Assembly (NCBI RefSeq): GCF_011174675.1 | Contig: NZ_JAANIG010000026.1 | Span: 1 to 64,000 of the forward strand | DNA: 64,000 nucleotides | Origin: Perlabentimonas gracilis | GTDB taxonomy: Bacteria > Bacteroidota > Bacteroidia > Bacteroidales > Tenuifilaceae | Direction: 5' to 3' | Shown: positions 54,819-63,177 of the stretch, piece by piece | Numbering within the stretch: position 1 is the first letter of the stretch | Layout: each line of letters begins with the position of its first letter | Translations under genes and position numbers: made by a program | Notes under the pieces: generated by a model | The model's database searches: none | The model's input: the letters and a program-made list of their open reading frames with translations, nothing else | What the model was told of the DNA's origin: nothing

Positions 54819-54837
54819 AACTTGCTGTTTACGGGTG

Positions 54838-54867
54838 CAATATTAGTCATAATTTTTTTACTGCAAA
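54838..54867 (-). promoter_or_regulatory. Promoter of the lysC leader
   Basis: Minus strand: TTTG (54867-54864), an 18-nt spacer, TAATATTG (54845-54838), one mismatch from TAnnTTTG. It lies 19 bases before the leader ATG. Confidence 0.5.
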
Positions 54868-54982
54868 TTTTTTGGATTGATTTTTTTTATTCTTGCAGCG
54901 TTTAAAAAGGTAAATGCGTAATAGGTATGTAAATGCTTTTGTTTCGTTTTTCTTTATGGTAGCCCAACAATAGATTAAATGT

Positions 54983-56794
54983 ATGAAAAGATTAGCCTAT
55001 ACAGCCATTGCGTTTTTTATGCTTGCGAGTAGCCATGCGCAATATTATAGCGACAGACCCCTCGAAATGACTTTTGAACAGTCCGATTTCTTTTTTTCTC
55101 CATTGCACATAAATCCATATGGTACCCATAATTTTGCAATGGCCTCGCAGCTTTCACTAGATCACCCGCTGCTCAATATTCAGCGAAACCCTTCCACGGT
55201 TTCCGAGGACAGATCCGATTCGTTACCATCAAATTATTTATATATCGATTTTAGAAATTCCTTAAGTACTACAAATAGAGGTTATTCAGGGATTTACCCT
55301 ATGGTTTACGACTATATCCCCAGGTATGGCTATTACTACACCTCTAAACGAAACGAAGTATCACCCTTGCTGAGCTTGGCATATTTAACACAACTCCCTG
55401 TTTTAAATAACTCCATTTCGATAGGAGCAACCTATCAGATAATAACTCAGGGCGAGCGGTACTATGCTATTCCTTACGATATTTACCGAAGCAATGCAGG
55501 GAAAACTTTTGACGGATATACCTATATGGGAACCGAGGGCTATACAATCGAAGATCGTTTTTCAGGTTCCGATGAAATGTACCATGAGGGGCATTCGTTA
55601 AATCTTTTCCTTAGTTGGAAGCCCACTGATGCCTTATCGATTGGCGCTAAGGCTGGTCGTTTTATTTTCGATCGTGAGGGAAGTTTTGGGAGTAGCAATC
55701 TTTGGAATCAGAGGCCAGATTACCAATCGTATTGGAAAAATTTCGAGAACCGAAGTCAGGAGTATGATCATTGGGATTTCTCTCTTGGATTAAACTATTT
55801 GGCAGGTAAAAATAAAATCGGTTTCTACGCTGGTTATTTAACTGGAACGGCAACTCAACTATTGGACAGGGACGATGAATCGATCTCGAATAGTGGACAG
55901 GAGGGTAGCACCAGCTGGAGCGATTACAGTAGTTGGTACGTGTCAGATCAGAGTTGGGAGCATATGGGACAAAATATTTACGGTGGATTTCAGTGGGAGC
56001 GGGAGGTTCGATCCGATTTAACTTTTCGCTTGTTATACAACCTGTCATTGTCTGAACAGGATATTTCACTAGCCTCAAGCATTGAGAGTGAATCGGAGAA
56101 CGATTACTACTACGAGTACTCCAGCAGGGTAAGCGAAAGTAATGGGTATTCCAATATGCACGATTATAGAACGGGCTCGGGTATGCGAACCAAGTTGACC
56201 CATTCTGCTGGCGCAGGGTTTGAGTGGCAGCTGGGCGAAGGTAAAAAGGTTCGATTTGGAGCCATAGCCGGAATTCGCAAGCAGCAAACCGACACCAGCG
56301 AGGATGTTGATGCCTATGCAGAGTCGTACTATTACTCAAGGTACGATTACGAATCAACAATAAATACGTGGGAAAGGTACACCAGAACTGTCGAGGACAA
56401 AACTATTCTTTGGGAGTTCGATTCTCGATTGAGATCTTTTCAAATACCCATATTCTACGAACGGAGTTATAGCGACCGTTTCACAATGATTTTTGGATAT
56501 AATCGTACGATGAATTTTTGGCTGGTCGAAAGTAGTACATTGATTCTTTACGATTATCGCGAGAGGGAATTTGATGGAGACATAACAATAGATCAAAACG
56601 TAGGCGAGAGAATTACTGAACCCCGCGATAGGGTTAGTCGTGTGTCCAATGCCTTTATGGGTGGGCTAAAGTTTAATCCAACCCAGCGATTTGGGGTCGA
56701 ACTAATCGTTTCACCTGTTTTCGAGAAGAGTGCATTATCAAGTGAGCACCACTTTGGAATACAGGTTTGGCTGGGCGTGAATATGAATTTGTAA
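54983..56794 (+). CDS. Predicted outer-membrane beta-barrel protein, unknown family
   Basis: A 603-residue protein with a signal peptide (MKRLAYTAIAFFMLASSHAQ) and many alternating Tyr/Ser/Asp-rich beta strands (FRNSLSTTNRGYSGIYPMVYDYI, KIGFYAGYLTGTATQLL). The C-terminal strand HHFGIQVWLGVNMNL is compatible with BAM insertion. I do not recognise a family. It is unusually rich in Tyr and Ser for a porin. It is followed 137 bp later by the PD40 lipoprotein. Confidence 0.6.
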   Translation: MKRLAYTAIAFFMLASSHAQYYSDRPLEMTFEQSDFFFSPLHINPYGTHNFAMASQLSLDHPLLNIQRNPSTVSEDRSDSLPSNYLYIDFRNSLSTTNRGYSGIYPMVYDYIPRYGYYYTSKRNEVSPLLSLAYLTQLPVLNNSISIGATYQIITQGERYYAIPYDIYRSNAGKTFDGYTYMGTEGYTIEDRFSGSDEMYHEGHSLNLFLSWKPTDALSIGAKAGRFIFDREGSFGSSNLWNQRPDYQSYWKNFENRSQEYDHWDFSLGLNYLAGKNKIGFYAGYLTGTATQLLDRDDESISNSGQEGSTSWSDYSSWYVSDQSWEHMGQNIYGGFQWEREVRSDLTFRLLYNLSLSEQDISLASSIESESENDYYYEYSSRVSESNGYSNMHDYRTGSGMRTKLTHSAGAGFEWQLGEGKKVRFGAIAGIRKQQTDTSEDVDAYAESYYYSRYDYESTINTWERYTRTVEDKTILWEFDSRLRSFQIPIFYERSYSDRFTMIFGYNRTMNFWLVESSTLILYDYREREFDGDITIDQNVGERITEPRDRVSRVSNAFMGGLKFNPTQRFGVELIVSPVFEKSALSSEHHFGIQVWLGVNMNL

Positions 56795-56931
56795 TGCGCA
56801 AAATTCATAATCTATTAACCAGATAGTATTATTGTAATTTCTTACTAACATTTGCATTAGCATTGCAGCGTTTCCAATATGATGTGCGTATTACATTATA
56901 AAAGCTAATACCTAACTTTATTTTTAGAATT

Positions 56932-57957
56932 ATGAATACCTCAAAAAAAATCATTCTCGGCATTGTTATCCTATTGCCATTCCTTTTAATATCCTGTTTG
57001 CCCGAGCCCGAGCCCTACTTTCAAGGTGAATTGCCATCAACACCTGTAAATCTGGCTCCATTTAATACCGAGTACGACGACTATAACTCAACGGCACCAA
57101 CCCTTGGAAGCCTTATCCCATTCTGCTTCTCAACCAACAGGAAAACCAGTGGGGGGAATTTTGATATTATTTACCAGCCCATGACGGTGTCGTTCTCAAA
57201 AATATCGGGAGAACTTGCCATTATTAATGGTTATTCGCACTGGGGTGTTTACCAGCCTACCCTTGATGTTATAAATGATGCAGTTGATAAGGCTAATACC
57301 GTTGGCAACGAGTTCGGGCCATACCTGGTTTTTAATCCCAATAGAAAAACTAACAGCGACGAATTCCTCCTACTTTACGCAACCGATATCACGGGTAAGT
57401 TTCAGATTGGCTACACACACAATGTTGATTTAAACACCTTTACCGAAGGAGCACCACTTAGTGCATTCGCCTCGGATTATAACGATTTGTACCCATCTTT
57501 CAACAGCGATCTATCCAATGGCGATATATTAGGTATCTACTTTTGTTCCGACCGTGAGGATGATGTTTTTAACATCTACTTTACCCCAATTGATATTTCC
57601 GATGACAATCTTATTGAATCATTAGAAAACCTAAATGATATTGAAGTGGCTAAGGTTGAGGCCCTGTCGAGCGAGTACGACGATAAGTGCCCTTACTTTT
57701 TTGGTGACAAAATGGTTTTTGCATCTAACAGACCCGGTGGGCAGGGTGGTTACGATTTGTACTACTCCACGTTTGAGGATGGCCAGTGGTCGGCACCTGT
57801 GAACTTTGGGCCAACAATTAACTCCCCCGAAGATGAGTTTCGCCCAATTCTAATTGAGGAGTATGTTGATGTGGCGAAGTTTATGATGATCTTCTCTTCA
57901 AATCGCCCTGGAGGTAAGGGTGGGTACGACCTGTACTTTGTGGGTATTGATAAGTAG
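56932..57957 (+). CDS. PD40-repeat beta-propeller lipoprotein
   Basis: A 341-residue lipoprotein (signal segment ILGIVILLPFLLISC with lipidated Cys near residue 22). The C-terminal half has two clear WD40-like/PD40 repeats (FASNRPGGQGGYDLYYSTF, FSSNRPGGKGGYDLYFVGI), and degenerate ones precede them. Such propellers bind protein or peptide ligands in the periplasm or at the surface. The serpin gene follows 25 bp downstream, so they probably form one operon. Confidence 0.85.
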   Translation: MNTSKKIILGIVILLPFLLISCLPEPEPYFQGELPSTPVNLAPFNTEYDDYNSTAPTLGSLIPFCFSTNRKTSGGNFDIIYQPMTVSFSKISGELAIINGYSHWGVYQPTLDVINDAVDKANTVGNEFGPYLVFNPNRKTNSDEFLLLYATDITGKFQIGYTHNVDLNTFTEGAPLSAFASDYNDLYPSFNSDLSNGDILGIYFCSDREDDVFNIYFTPIDISDDNLIESLENLNDIEVAKVEALSSEYDDKCPYFFGDKMVFASNRPGGQGGYDLYYSTFEDGQWSAPVNFGPTINSPEDEFRPILIEEYVDVAKFMMIFSSNRPGGKGGYDLYFVGIDK

Positions 57958-57982
57958 TAAGGAAACTTAAACAGATAAAACA

Positions 57983-59212
57983 ATGAAAAATTTACTTCCA
58001 ACTTTACTGATTCTTCCCCTTGTGTTTTTGGGAGGTTGCAAGAAGGATGACCCAATCCCCAACCATACCCCCAAGGTGATCGAGCTAACTACAAAATCGG
58101 CCGAAGTGATTTCCAACAGCAACGACTTTGGCATTGAGCTGTTTACCAAAACGGCTGCAGAGGAGAATAAAAACCTTATGCTGTCGCCCCTTAGCGCTAG
58201 CACCGCGCTTACAATGCTACTGAATGGATGTGCTGGAGAAACTTACACCCAGCTCAAAAGCACATTGAAATACCCAGAGGATATGAGTATTGTTGAGGTA
58301 AACGAAGCTTATAATAGTTTGGTAGGACAGCTTTTGCAGGCCGACCCAAAAGTTAAGTTGGCCTTGGCCAACGCCATATTCTACCGCAACGGGTTCTCCG
58401 TTAAGCCTTCATTCCTAAGCACAATGGACAACGATTTCGACGCCCTCATTCAGGGGCTCGATTTTGGATCGCCATCGGCACTTACTACAATTAACAAGTG
58501 GGCTAGCGATAATACCTTTGGGAAGATCCCCAAGGTTCTGGACGGTATTTCTAGTAATGCTGTGATGTTCCTTATGAATGCCCTTTACTTTAAGGGCGAT
58601 TGGAGCTACCAGTTCGACAAGTCGCTTACCAATAACAGGCCATTCTACTTCGATAACGGAACCACTGCCAATGTGCCAACCATGCAGGGCGATGTGGGTG
58701 CACGAGTAGTCTATGGCAATAGTTATAAAGCCATTGAACTGCCATACGGACGAACCAATTTTACTATGGTTCTTATTGTACCCAACGAAACTTTACAGGA
58801 TTTTAACACTGATTTTTCTGGTGGAGCATGGCAATCAATTACCTCATCGCTCGATAGCTACCCCGAGTTTGGGACGGCAGAGGTTTATATGCCCAAATTT
58901 AAGTTCTCATACGAGAAAATACTGAACGACCAGCTCAAGAGTATGGGTATGAATGATGCCTTTGATGAATTGCTAGCCGATTTGTCGGGTATTGCCGATG
59001 CATCAATATTTGTAAGCTTTGTAAAGCAAAACACCTTTGTTGATGTTAACGAAGAGGGTACCGAGGCTGCTGCTGTAACAACCATAGGGGTAGAGCTTAC
59101 CTCCACTCCAGGGCCCGTAATCTTTAGGGTCGATAAACCTTTTGTGTTTGCCATTCGTGAGCGTACCACCAACACGCTAATGTTTATTGGTCAGGTTGCC
59201 GATCCCCGATAG
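57983..59212 (+). CDS. Serpin-family protease inhibitor lipoprotein
   Basis: A 409-residue serpin with a lipoprotein signal (LLILPLVFLGGC, Cys near residue 18) and the serpin core (SPLSASTALTMLLNG, FLMNALYFKGDWSYQFD, VPTMQGD). The hinge EEGTEAAAVTT is canonical for an inhibitory serpin, with small residues at P12-P10. Counting from the P15 Gly suggests Thr-Ser (ELTSTPG) at P1-P1', but the loop is about two residues longer than in antitrypsin. It ends with the conserved KPFVFAIRERTTNTLMFIGQV. It may protect surface proteins from proteases; the target is unknown. Confidence 0.92.
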   Translation: MKNLLPTLLILPLVFLGGCKKDDPIPNHTPKVIELTTKSAEVISNSNDFGIELFTKTAAEENKNLMLSPLSASTALTMLLNGCAGETYTQLKSTLKYPEDMSIVEVNEAYNSLVGQLLQADPKVKLALANAIFYRNGFSVKPSFLSTMDNDFDALIQGLDFGSPSALTTINKWASDNTFGKIPKVLDGISSNAVMFLMNALYFKGDWSYQFDKSLTNNRPFYFDNGTTANVPTMQGDVGARVVYGNSYKAIELPYGRTNFTMVLIVPNETLQDFNTDFSGGAWQSITSSLDSYPEFGTAEVYMPKFKFSYEKILNDQLKSMGMNDAFDELLADLSGIADASIFVSFVKQNTFVDVNEEGTEAAAVTTIGVELTSTPGPVIFRVDKPFVFAIRERTTNTLMFIGQVADPR

Positions 59213-59310
59213 ATCTGGCTTTATTGAATCTTATTGCATTAATCGGTGGAAAACAAAATTAAATCGGGTCAATAAGAGTTATATTTATGGATTCGATTTA
59301 GTGGTACAGA

Positions 59311-59898
59311 ATGGCTTGGAACAAACAGGATATTACGAGTTTATCGGATGAGGAGCTGATTGAGGGTTGCCTAAAGGTCAACTCGAAGTATCAGGAGGCC
59401 TTTTACAAACGGTATTTCTCTTTCGCCATGTCAATCGCTATTCGATATTTTCCAAACCAGAGCGAGGCTATGGCCATAGTAAACGATGGCTACGTAAAGG
59501 TGTTCGAATGTCTCCCCAGTTATAACCATGCCAAGCCATTTAAACCATGGTTTGCAACGATATTGGTCAATACAGCTATCGATAGCTTAAGGCGAAATCA
59601 GAAGCACTCATATAATTTGACCATTGATGATAACGAGCTAGGCAACGATATTGAACCCGAAGTGGAACAATCACTTAGTGCCGACGATATTATAAAGCTA
59701 TTTGCCCAGCTTCCCGAGGTGTACCGCATAACCTTTAATCTTTACGAGATTGAAGGTTACACCCACGAGGAGATAGGGGAAATGCTGGGGGTGGCCACAT
59801 CAACATCGCGATCGAATTTGACTAGAGCCAAAAGGATGATTCAAAAGATATATAAGCTGCATATTAATTCTGAGAAGAGGTGCCATGAAGCAGTTTGA
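59311..59898 (+). CDS. ECF sigma factor
   Basis: A 195-residue sigma-70-family factor of the extracytoplasmic-function type. Region 2 is in FYKRYFSFAMSIAIRYFPNQSEAMAIVNDGYVKVF (about residues 30-65), region 4 in YTHEEIGEMLGVATSTSRSNLTRAKRMIQK (about 150-180). The next gene overlaps it by 14 bp and encodes a membrane protein, as is typical for sigma/anti-sigma pairs. Class and target promoters are not evident. Confidence 0.92.
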   Translation: MAWNKQDITSLSDEELIEGCLKVNSKYQEAFYKRYFSFAMSIAIRYFPNQSEAMAIVNDGYVKVFECLPSYNHAKPFKPWFATILVNTAIDSLRRNQKHSYNLTIDDNELGNDIEPEVEQSLSADDIIKLFAQLPEVYRITFNLYEIEGYTHEEIGEMLGVATSTSRSNLTRAKRMIQKIYKLHINSEKRCHEAV

Positions 59899-61168
59899 TA
59901 AAGATTTTTCAGATAGGGTTAAGGAAACATTTGGCGGCTACAACGCCGAGCATTTGGCCAATGCCGGATGGGAGGCTTTTGTTCAAAAGCAGAATAAAAC
60001 CAGAGGTATCCTTGCTCTATTGCCCTTTTGGGCAAAGGCTGCATCCGTAGCAATTCTGCTTTCCCTTGGCAGCTATATGGCCTTTAGGGCGCTGCAACCC
60101 CATTCTCAAGGTACACAATTGGTCGAAAGTCAGGTGCGTGAACTCCCTCAAGCCATAATGGCAAACGAATCCGATGAGCAAAAAGCTTTGCCAGCATCTC
60201 ATCAAGCCAAACCTACAAATCAACCAACAGTTGCACGAAGTAAGGAGGATAATAAAGTATTGGTTGAGAAAAAGAGTTACAATCAGCTTGCTGTTTTGGA
60301 TTCCGTTTTGGAGAAAGAACCCGACACGTTGCTTATGGCCGAAGCAATTAGCTCTGTTGAAGAAGGAGCCGATCTAAAGGAGATACAACAAAAGGATCAT
60401 ATGGGCGAGTTGGATTCGAAAGCAGAAAGCGATAAGCATGTAAGTACAGGCTATACGATGCAGCAACTTGTTGAGCCAATGGCTCAAGCCCACCGAACCC
60501 AGAGAACTAAAATTGCTGCTGGGCTTTCGGGTATGGTGGCTGCAGTGGAAAACCTAATCTCCGATGCCCCGGGCGTTTCCGTTGGGCTGTACACCGAGCA
60601 TAAGCTAAGCAACAAAATCTACATAAGGCCTGGTTTGGCCTTGGCCAAGCATAGCTACGGTTTGCAGACCCTTGCCTCTGGCAATAGCGATTTAATGTAC
60701 AACGCCCTGCCCACCACTAGCCATGGTGAGTACTCAAGTGAGGCCGTGCTGTTCGACAACCACCTTGACCTTGTGGCAATGGAAATTCCCATCAACTTTG
60801 TTTTTAAGATATATGAGAGAAAAAATTCGAATTTCTTTGTTTCTGCAGGTGCTTCATCGCTAATTTATCTTAGCCAAAAATTTACGGGCACAAGCCGTTA
60901 CTCCGAAAAGTTAATCGATTTTTCATCAGGAGCATATTATCTCGACTCCAACACTACTTCATCAGTAGAGGTAAGTAATGAGTACAGCGCTTTTAGCCGA
61001 TCAGATCTTTTCGGGCTGCTAAACCTATCGGCTGGTTACACCTTCCCTTTTACCGATAAGTCCACAATGTCGGTCGAACCTTTTGTGCAGCTACCCTTAG
61101 GTCAGCTAACCAGCAACGAAATGCGGATGGGGTTTGGCGGAATATCACTTAAAGTGCAAATAAAATAG
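59885..61168 (+). CDS. Membrane-anchored partner of the ECF sigma factor with C-terminal barrel-like domain
   Basis: A 427-residue protein overlapping the sigma gene by 14 bp. The order is unusual: about 45 residues that would be cytoplasmic (FDKDFSDRVKETFGGYNAEHL), one membrane helix (AKAASVAILLSLGSYMAF, about 47-67), an acidic/Gln-rich linker to about residue 200, then about 220 residues that look like an outer-membrane beta-barrel domain (GVSVGLYTEHKLSNKIYIRPGLALAKH, SAGYTFPFTDKSTMSVEPFVQLPLG). There is no cleavable signal peptide. It is the likely anti-sigma factor by position; the barrel-like domain's place is unclear. Confidence 0.6.
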   Translation: MKQFDKDFSDRVKETFGGYNAEHLANAGWEAFVQKQNKTRGILALLPFWAKAASVAILLSLGSYMAFRALQPHSQGTQLVESQVRELPQAIMANESDEQKALPASHQAKPTNQPTVARSKEDNKVLVEKKSYNQLAVLDSVLEKEPDTLLMAEAISSVEEGADLKEIQQKDHMGELDSKAESDKHVSTGYTMQQLVEPMAQAHRTQRTKIAAGLSGMVAAVENLISDAPGVSVGLYTEHKLSNKIYIRPGLALAKHSYGLQTLASGNSDLMYNALPTTSHGEYSSEAVLFDNHLDLVAMEIPINFVFKIYERKNSNFFVSAGASSLIYLSQKFTGTSRYSEKLIDFSSGAYYLDSNTTSSVEVSNEYSAFSRSDLFGLLNLSAGYTFPFTDKSTMSVEPFVQLPLGQLTSNEMRMGFGGISLKVQIK

Positions 61169-61300
61169 ACGGGATATTTTCACAATTCTACCCTACCCAT
61201 TTAATTCCCTATGATTATTCTATTTCAGCAAAAGCCAATTATATATAGCCATAAAGTATGGGTGGAAAATAGCGCATTGCATTAGAATTCAGCGAAATAT

Positions 61301-61331
61301 TTTGCTGTGTAATGTTTTTTTTATACTTTTG
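61301..61331 (+). promoter_or_regulatory. Consensus promoter for rimP-nusA-infB
   Basis: TTTG (61301-61304), a 19-nt spacer, TACTTTTG (61324-61331): exact in both boxes. The rimP start is 63 bases downstream. Confidence 0.7.
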
Positions 61332-61352
61332 CACCGTCATGCCGCAGGCGCG

Positions 61353-61376
61353 CAGGGGACCCGAGTCCCCTGTTTT
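61353..61376 (+). promoter_or_regulatory. Hairpin in the rimP 5' UTR
   Basis: CAGGGGAC (61353-61360), CCGA loop, GTCCCCTG (61365-61372), followed by TTTT. The short T-run makes it terminator-like, and it lies in the leader of an operon that encodes the termination factor NusA. Autoregulation by termination is possible but unproven. Confidence 0.45.
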
Positions 61377-61394
61377 GCTATAATAACTTGAACG

Positions 61395-61862
61395 ATGATT
61401 GACAAAAAACTAGTTGAAGAAATTGTTAATGAGCAGCTTAATCCTGATGAGGAGTTTGTTGTTGATATCTCTGTTTCCGCTAGTAATAAGATAATTGTTC
61501 TGCTCGATGGCGACAACGGAATTACCATCGATAGGTGCGTAAGGGTTAGTCGTGCCGTTGAGCAGAGCTTCGATAGGGAAGAGCAAGATTTTGAGCTAGA
61601 GGTAGCATCGGCTGGCTTATCCGAGTCGCTTAGGCTGCCAAGGCAGTACAAGAAGAATGTGGGCCGAAGCCTCGAGGTGGTGAAGTCCGATGGGCAGAAG
61701 TTGAAAGGGCTACTCCTTAGCGCCAACGACAGCTCCCTAGTGCTTGAGATTGAGAGCATGGTAAAGCCAGAGGGTAAAAAGCGCAAGGAAAAGGTAGTTG
61801 AGCAGTTCGACATTCCCTACACCGATGTGAAAAGTGCCTTTGTAGTGATTTCGTTTCGATAA
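61395..61862 (+). CDS. rimP: Ribosome maturation factor RimP
   Basis: Needed for 30S subunit maturation. 155 residues. The N-terminal alpha/beta domain holds VLLDGDNGITIDRCVRVSRAVEQ and the DFELEVASAGLSESLRLPRQYKKNVGR segment, with the conserved ELEVxSPGL motif as VASAGL; the SH3-like C-terminal domain follows. It is the first gene of rimP-nusA-infB, the usual order in bacteria. Confidence 0.95.
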   Translation: MIDKKLVEEIVNEQLNPDEEFVVDISVSASNKIIVLLDGDNGITIDRCVRVSRAVEQSFDREEQDFELEVASAGLSESLRLPRQYKKNVGRSLEVVKSDGQKLKGLLLSANDSSLVLEIESMVKPEGKKRKEKVVEQFDIPYTDVKSAFVVISFR

Positions 61863-61885
61863 GATATTTAAATACTAATAAGCAA

Positions 61886-63124
61886 ATGAGTACTATTAAT
61901 TTAACCGACACCTTTGCAGAGTTTAAGGAGCTAAAAAGCATCGACCGGCCCACTATGATGAGCGTGCTGGAGGATGTGTTTCGCAATATGATCATCAAGA
62001 TGTATGGCTCCGACGACAACTACGACATCATTATCAATATTGATAAGGGTGACTTCGAAATATGGAGAAACCGCGAAGTGGTTGAGGATGGTGAAGTTGA
62101 AGACCCAAACAGGCAGATTGCCCTTACCGAAGCCAAAAGTATTGAGGAGGACTATGAGGTTGGCGAGGAAGTAACCGACGAGGTTAAGCTGGCCGATTTT
62201 GGCCGTCGCGCCATTCTTGCCCTTAGGCAAAACCTTACAGCTCGTATCCTCGAGCTCGAAAAGAATAACCTTTACTCAAAGTATAAAGATAGGATAGGTG
62301 AAATTATTACCGGTGAGGTATACCAGGTATGGAAAAAGGAAATTTTGGTGCTTGATGACGAAGGAAACGAGCTGATCATACCCAAAACCGAGCAAATTCC
62401 ATCCGACTTTTTCCGTAAGGGCGATACCATAAGAGCCGTTGTTGTTAGGGTTGAGATGAGGAATAACTCGCCAATCATCGTGCTGTCGCGTACTTCACCC
62501 GTTTTCCTTGAGCGTCTTTTCGAGCTTGAGGTACCCGAAATTTTCGATGGCCTTATCACCATCAAAAAGATTGTACGCATACCCGGTGAGCGCGCTAAGG
62601 TGGCTGTTGAGTCGTACGACGAGCGTGTTGACCCCGTGGGAGCTTGCGTGGGGATGAAAGGAAGTCGTATTCATGGCATAGTGCGCGAGCTTCGCAACGA
62701 GAATATCGACGTAATAAACTTTACCAATAACATCCAGCTATACATCACTCGTGCGCTAAGCCCAGCCAAAATCAATTCCATTCGAATTGACGAGAAGAAT
62801 AAGCGTGCCGAGGTTTTCCTACAGCCCGAAGAGGTTTCGTTGGCAATTGGTAAGGGCGGCTTTAATATCAAGCTGGCTGGCCAGCTCACTGGATACGAGA
62901 TTGATGTATTCCGCGAGGCCGATGTGCAAGACGAAGAGGATGTTAACCTTGACGAATTCACCGATGAGATCGACAGCTGGATCATCGATGTGCTTAAGGG
63001 CATTGGTTGCGATACAGCCAAAAGCGTACTCGAAATACCATACGAAGAGCTAGTTAAGCGAACCGATTTAGAGGAAGAAACAGTTAAAGAGGTAATACGA
63101 ATTTTAGAATCAGAATTTGAATAG
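61886..63124 (+). CDS. nusA: Transcription termination/antitermination factor NusA
   Basis: RNA polymerase-binding factor controlling pausing and termination. The 412 residues contain the N-terminal RNAP-binding domain (about 1-130), an S1 domain (YKDRIGEIITGEVYQVWKKEILVL), KH1 and KH2 (VGACVGMKGSRIHGIVREL, EVSLAIGKGGFNIKLAGQLTG), and an acidic tail with a helix-hairpin-like end. Second gene in the operon, 23 bp after rimP. Confidence 0.97.
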   Translation: MSTINLTDTFAEFKELKSIDRPTMMSVLEDVFRNMIIKMYGSDDNYDIIINIDKGDFEIWRNREVVEDGEVEDPNRQIALTEAKSIEEDYEVGEEVTDEVKLADFGRRAILALRQNLTARILELEKNNLYSKYKDRIGEIITGEVYQVWKKEILVLDDEGNELIIPKTEQIPSDFFRKGDTIRAVVVRVEMRNNSPIIVLSRTSPVFLERLFELEVPEIFDGLITIKKIVRIPGERAKVAVESYDERVDPVGACVGMKGSRIHGIVRELRNENIDVINFTNNIQLYITRALSPAKINSIRIDEKNKRAEVFLQPEEVSLAIGKGGFNIKLAGQLTGYEIDVFREADVQDEEDVNLDEFTDEIDSWIIDVLKGIGCDTAKSVLEIPYEELVKRTDLEEETVKEVIRILESEFE

Positions 63125-63177
63125 TACAGGCTTTAGCTTAGATTTGCAACAATTTTCAAAACCTGGATTAACATAAT

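Noticed and set aside
61332-61376. tRNA gene upstream of rimP, as metY in E. coli
   Set aside because: The GC-rich leader forms only one hairpin and no cloverleaf; the initiator tRNA is at 31014 instead.
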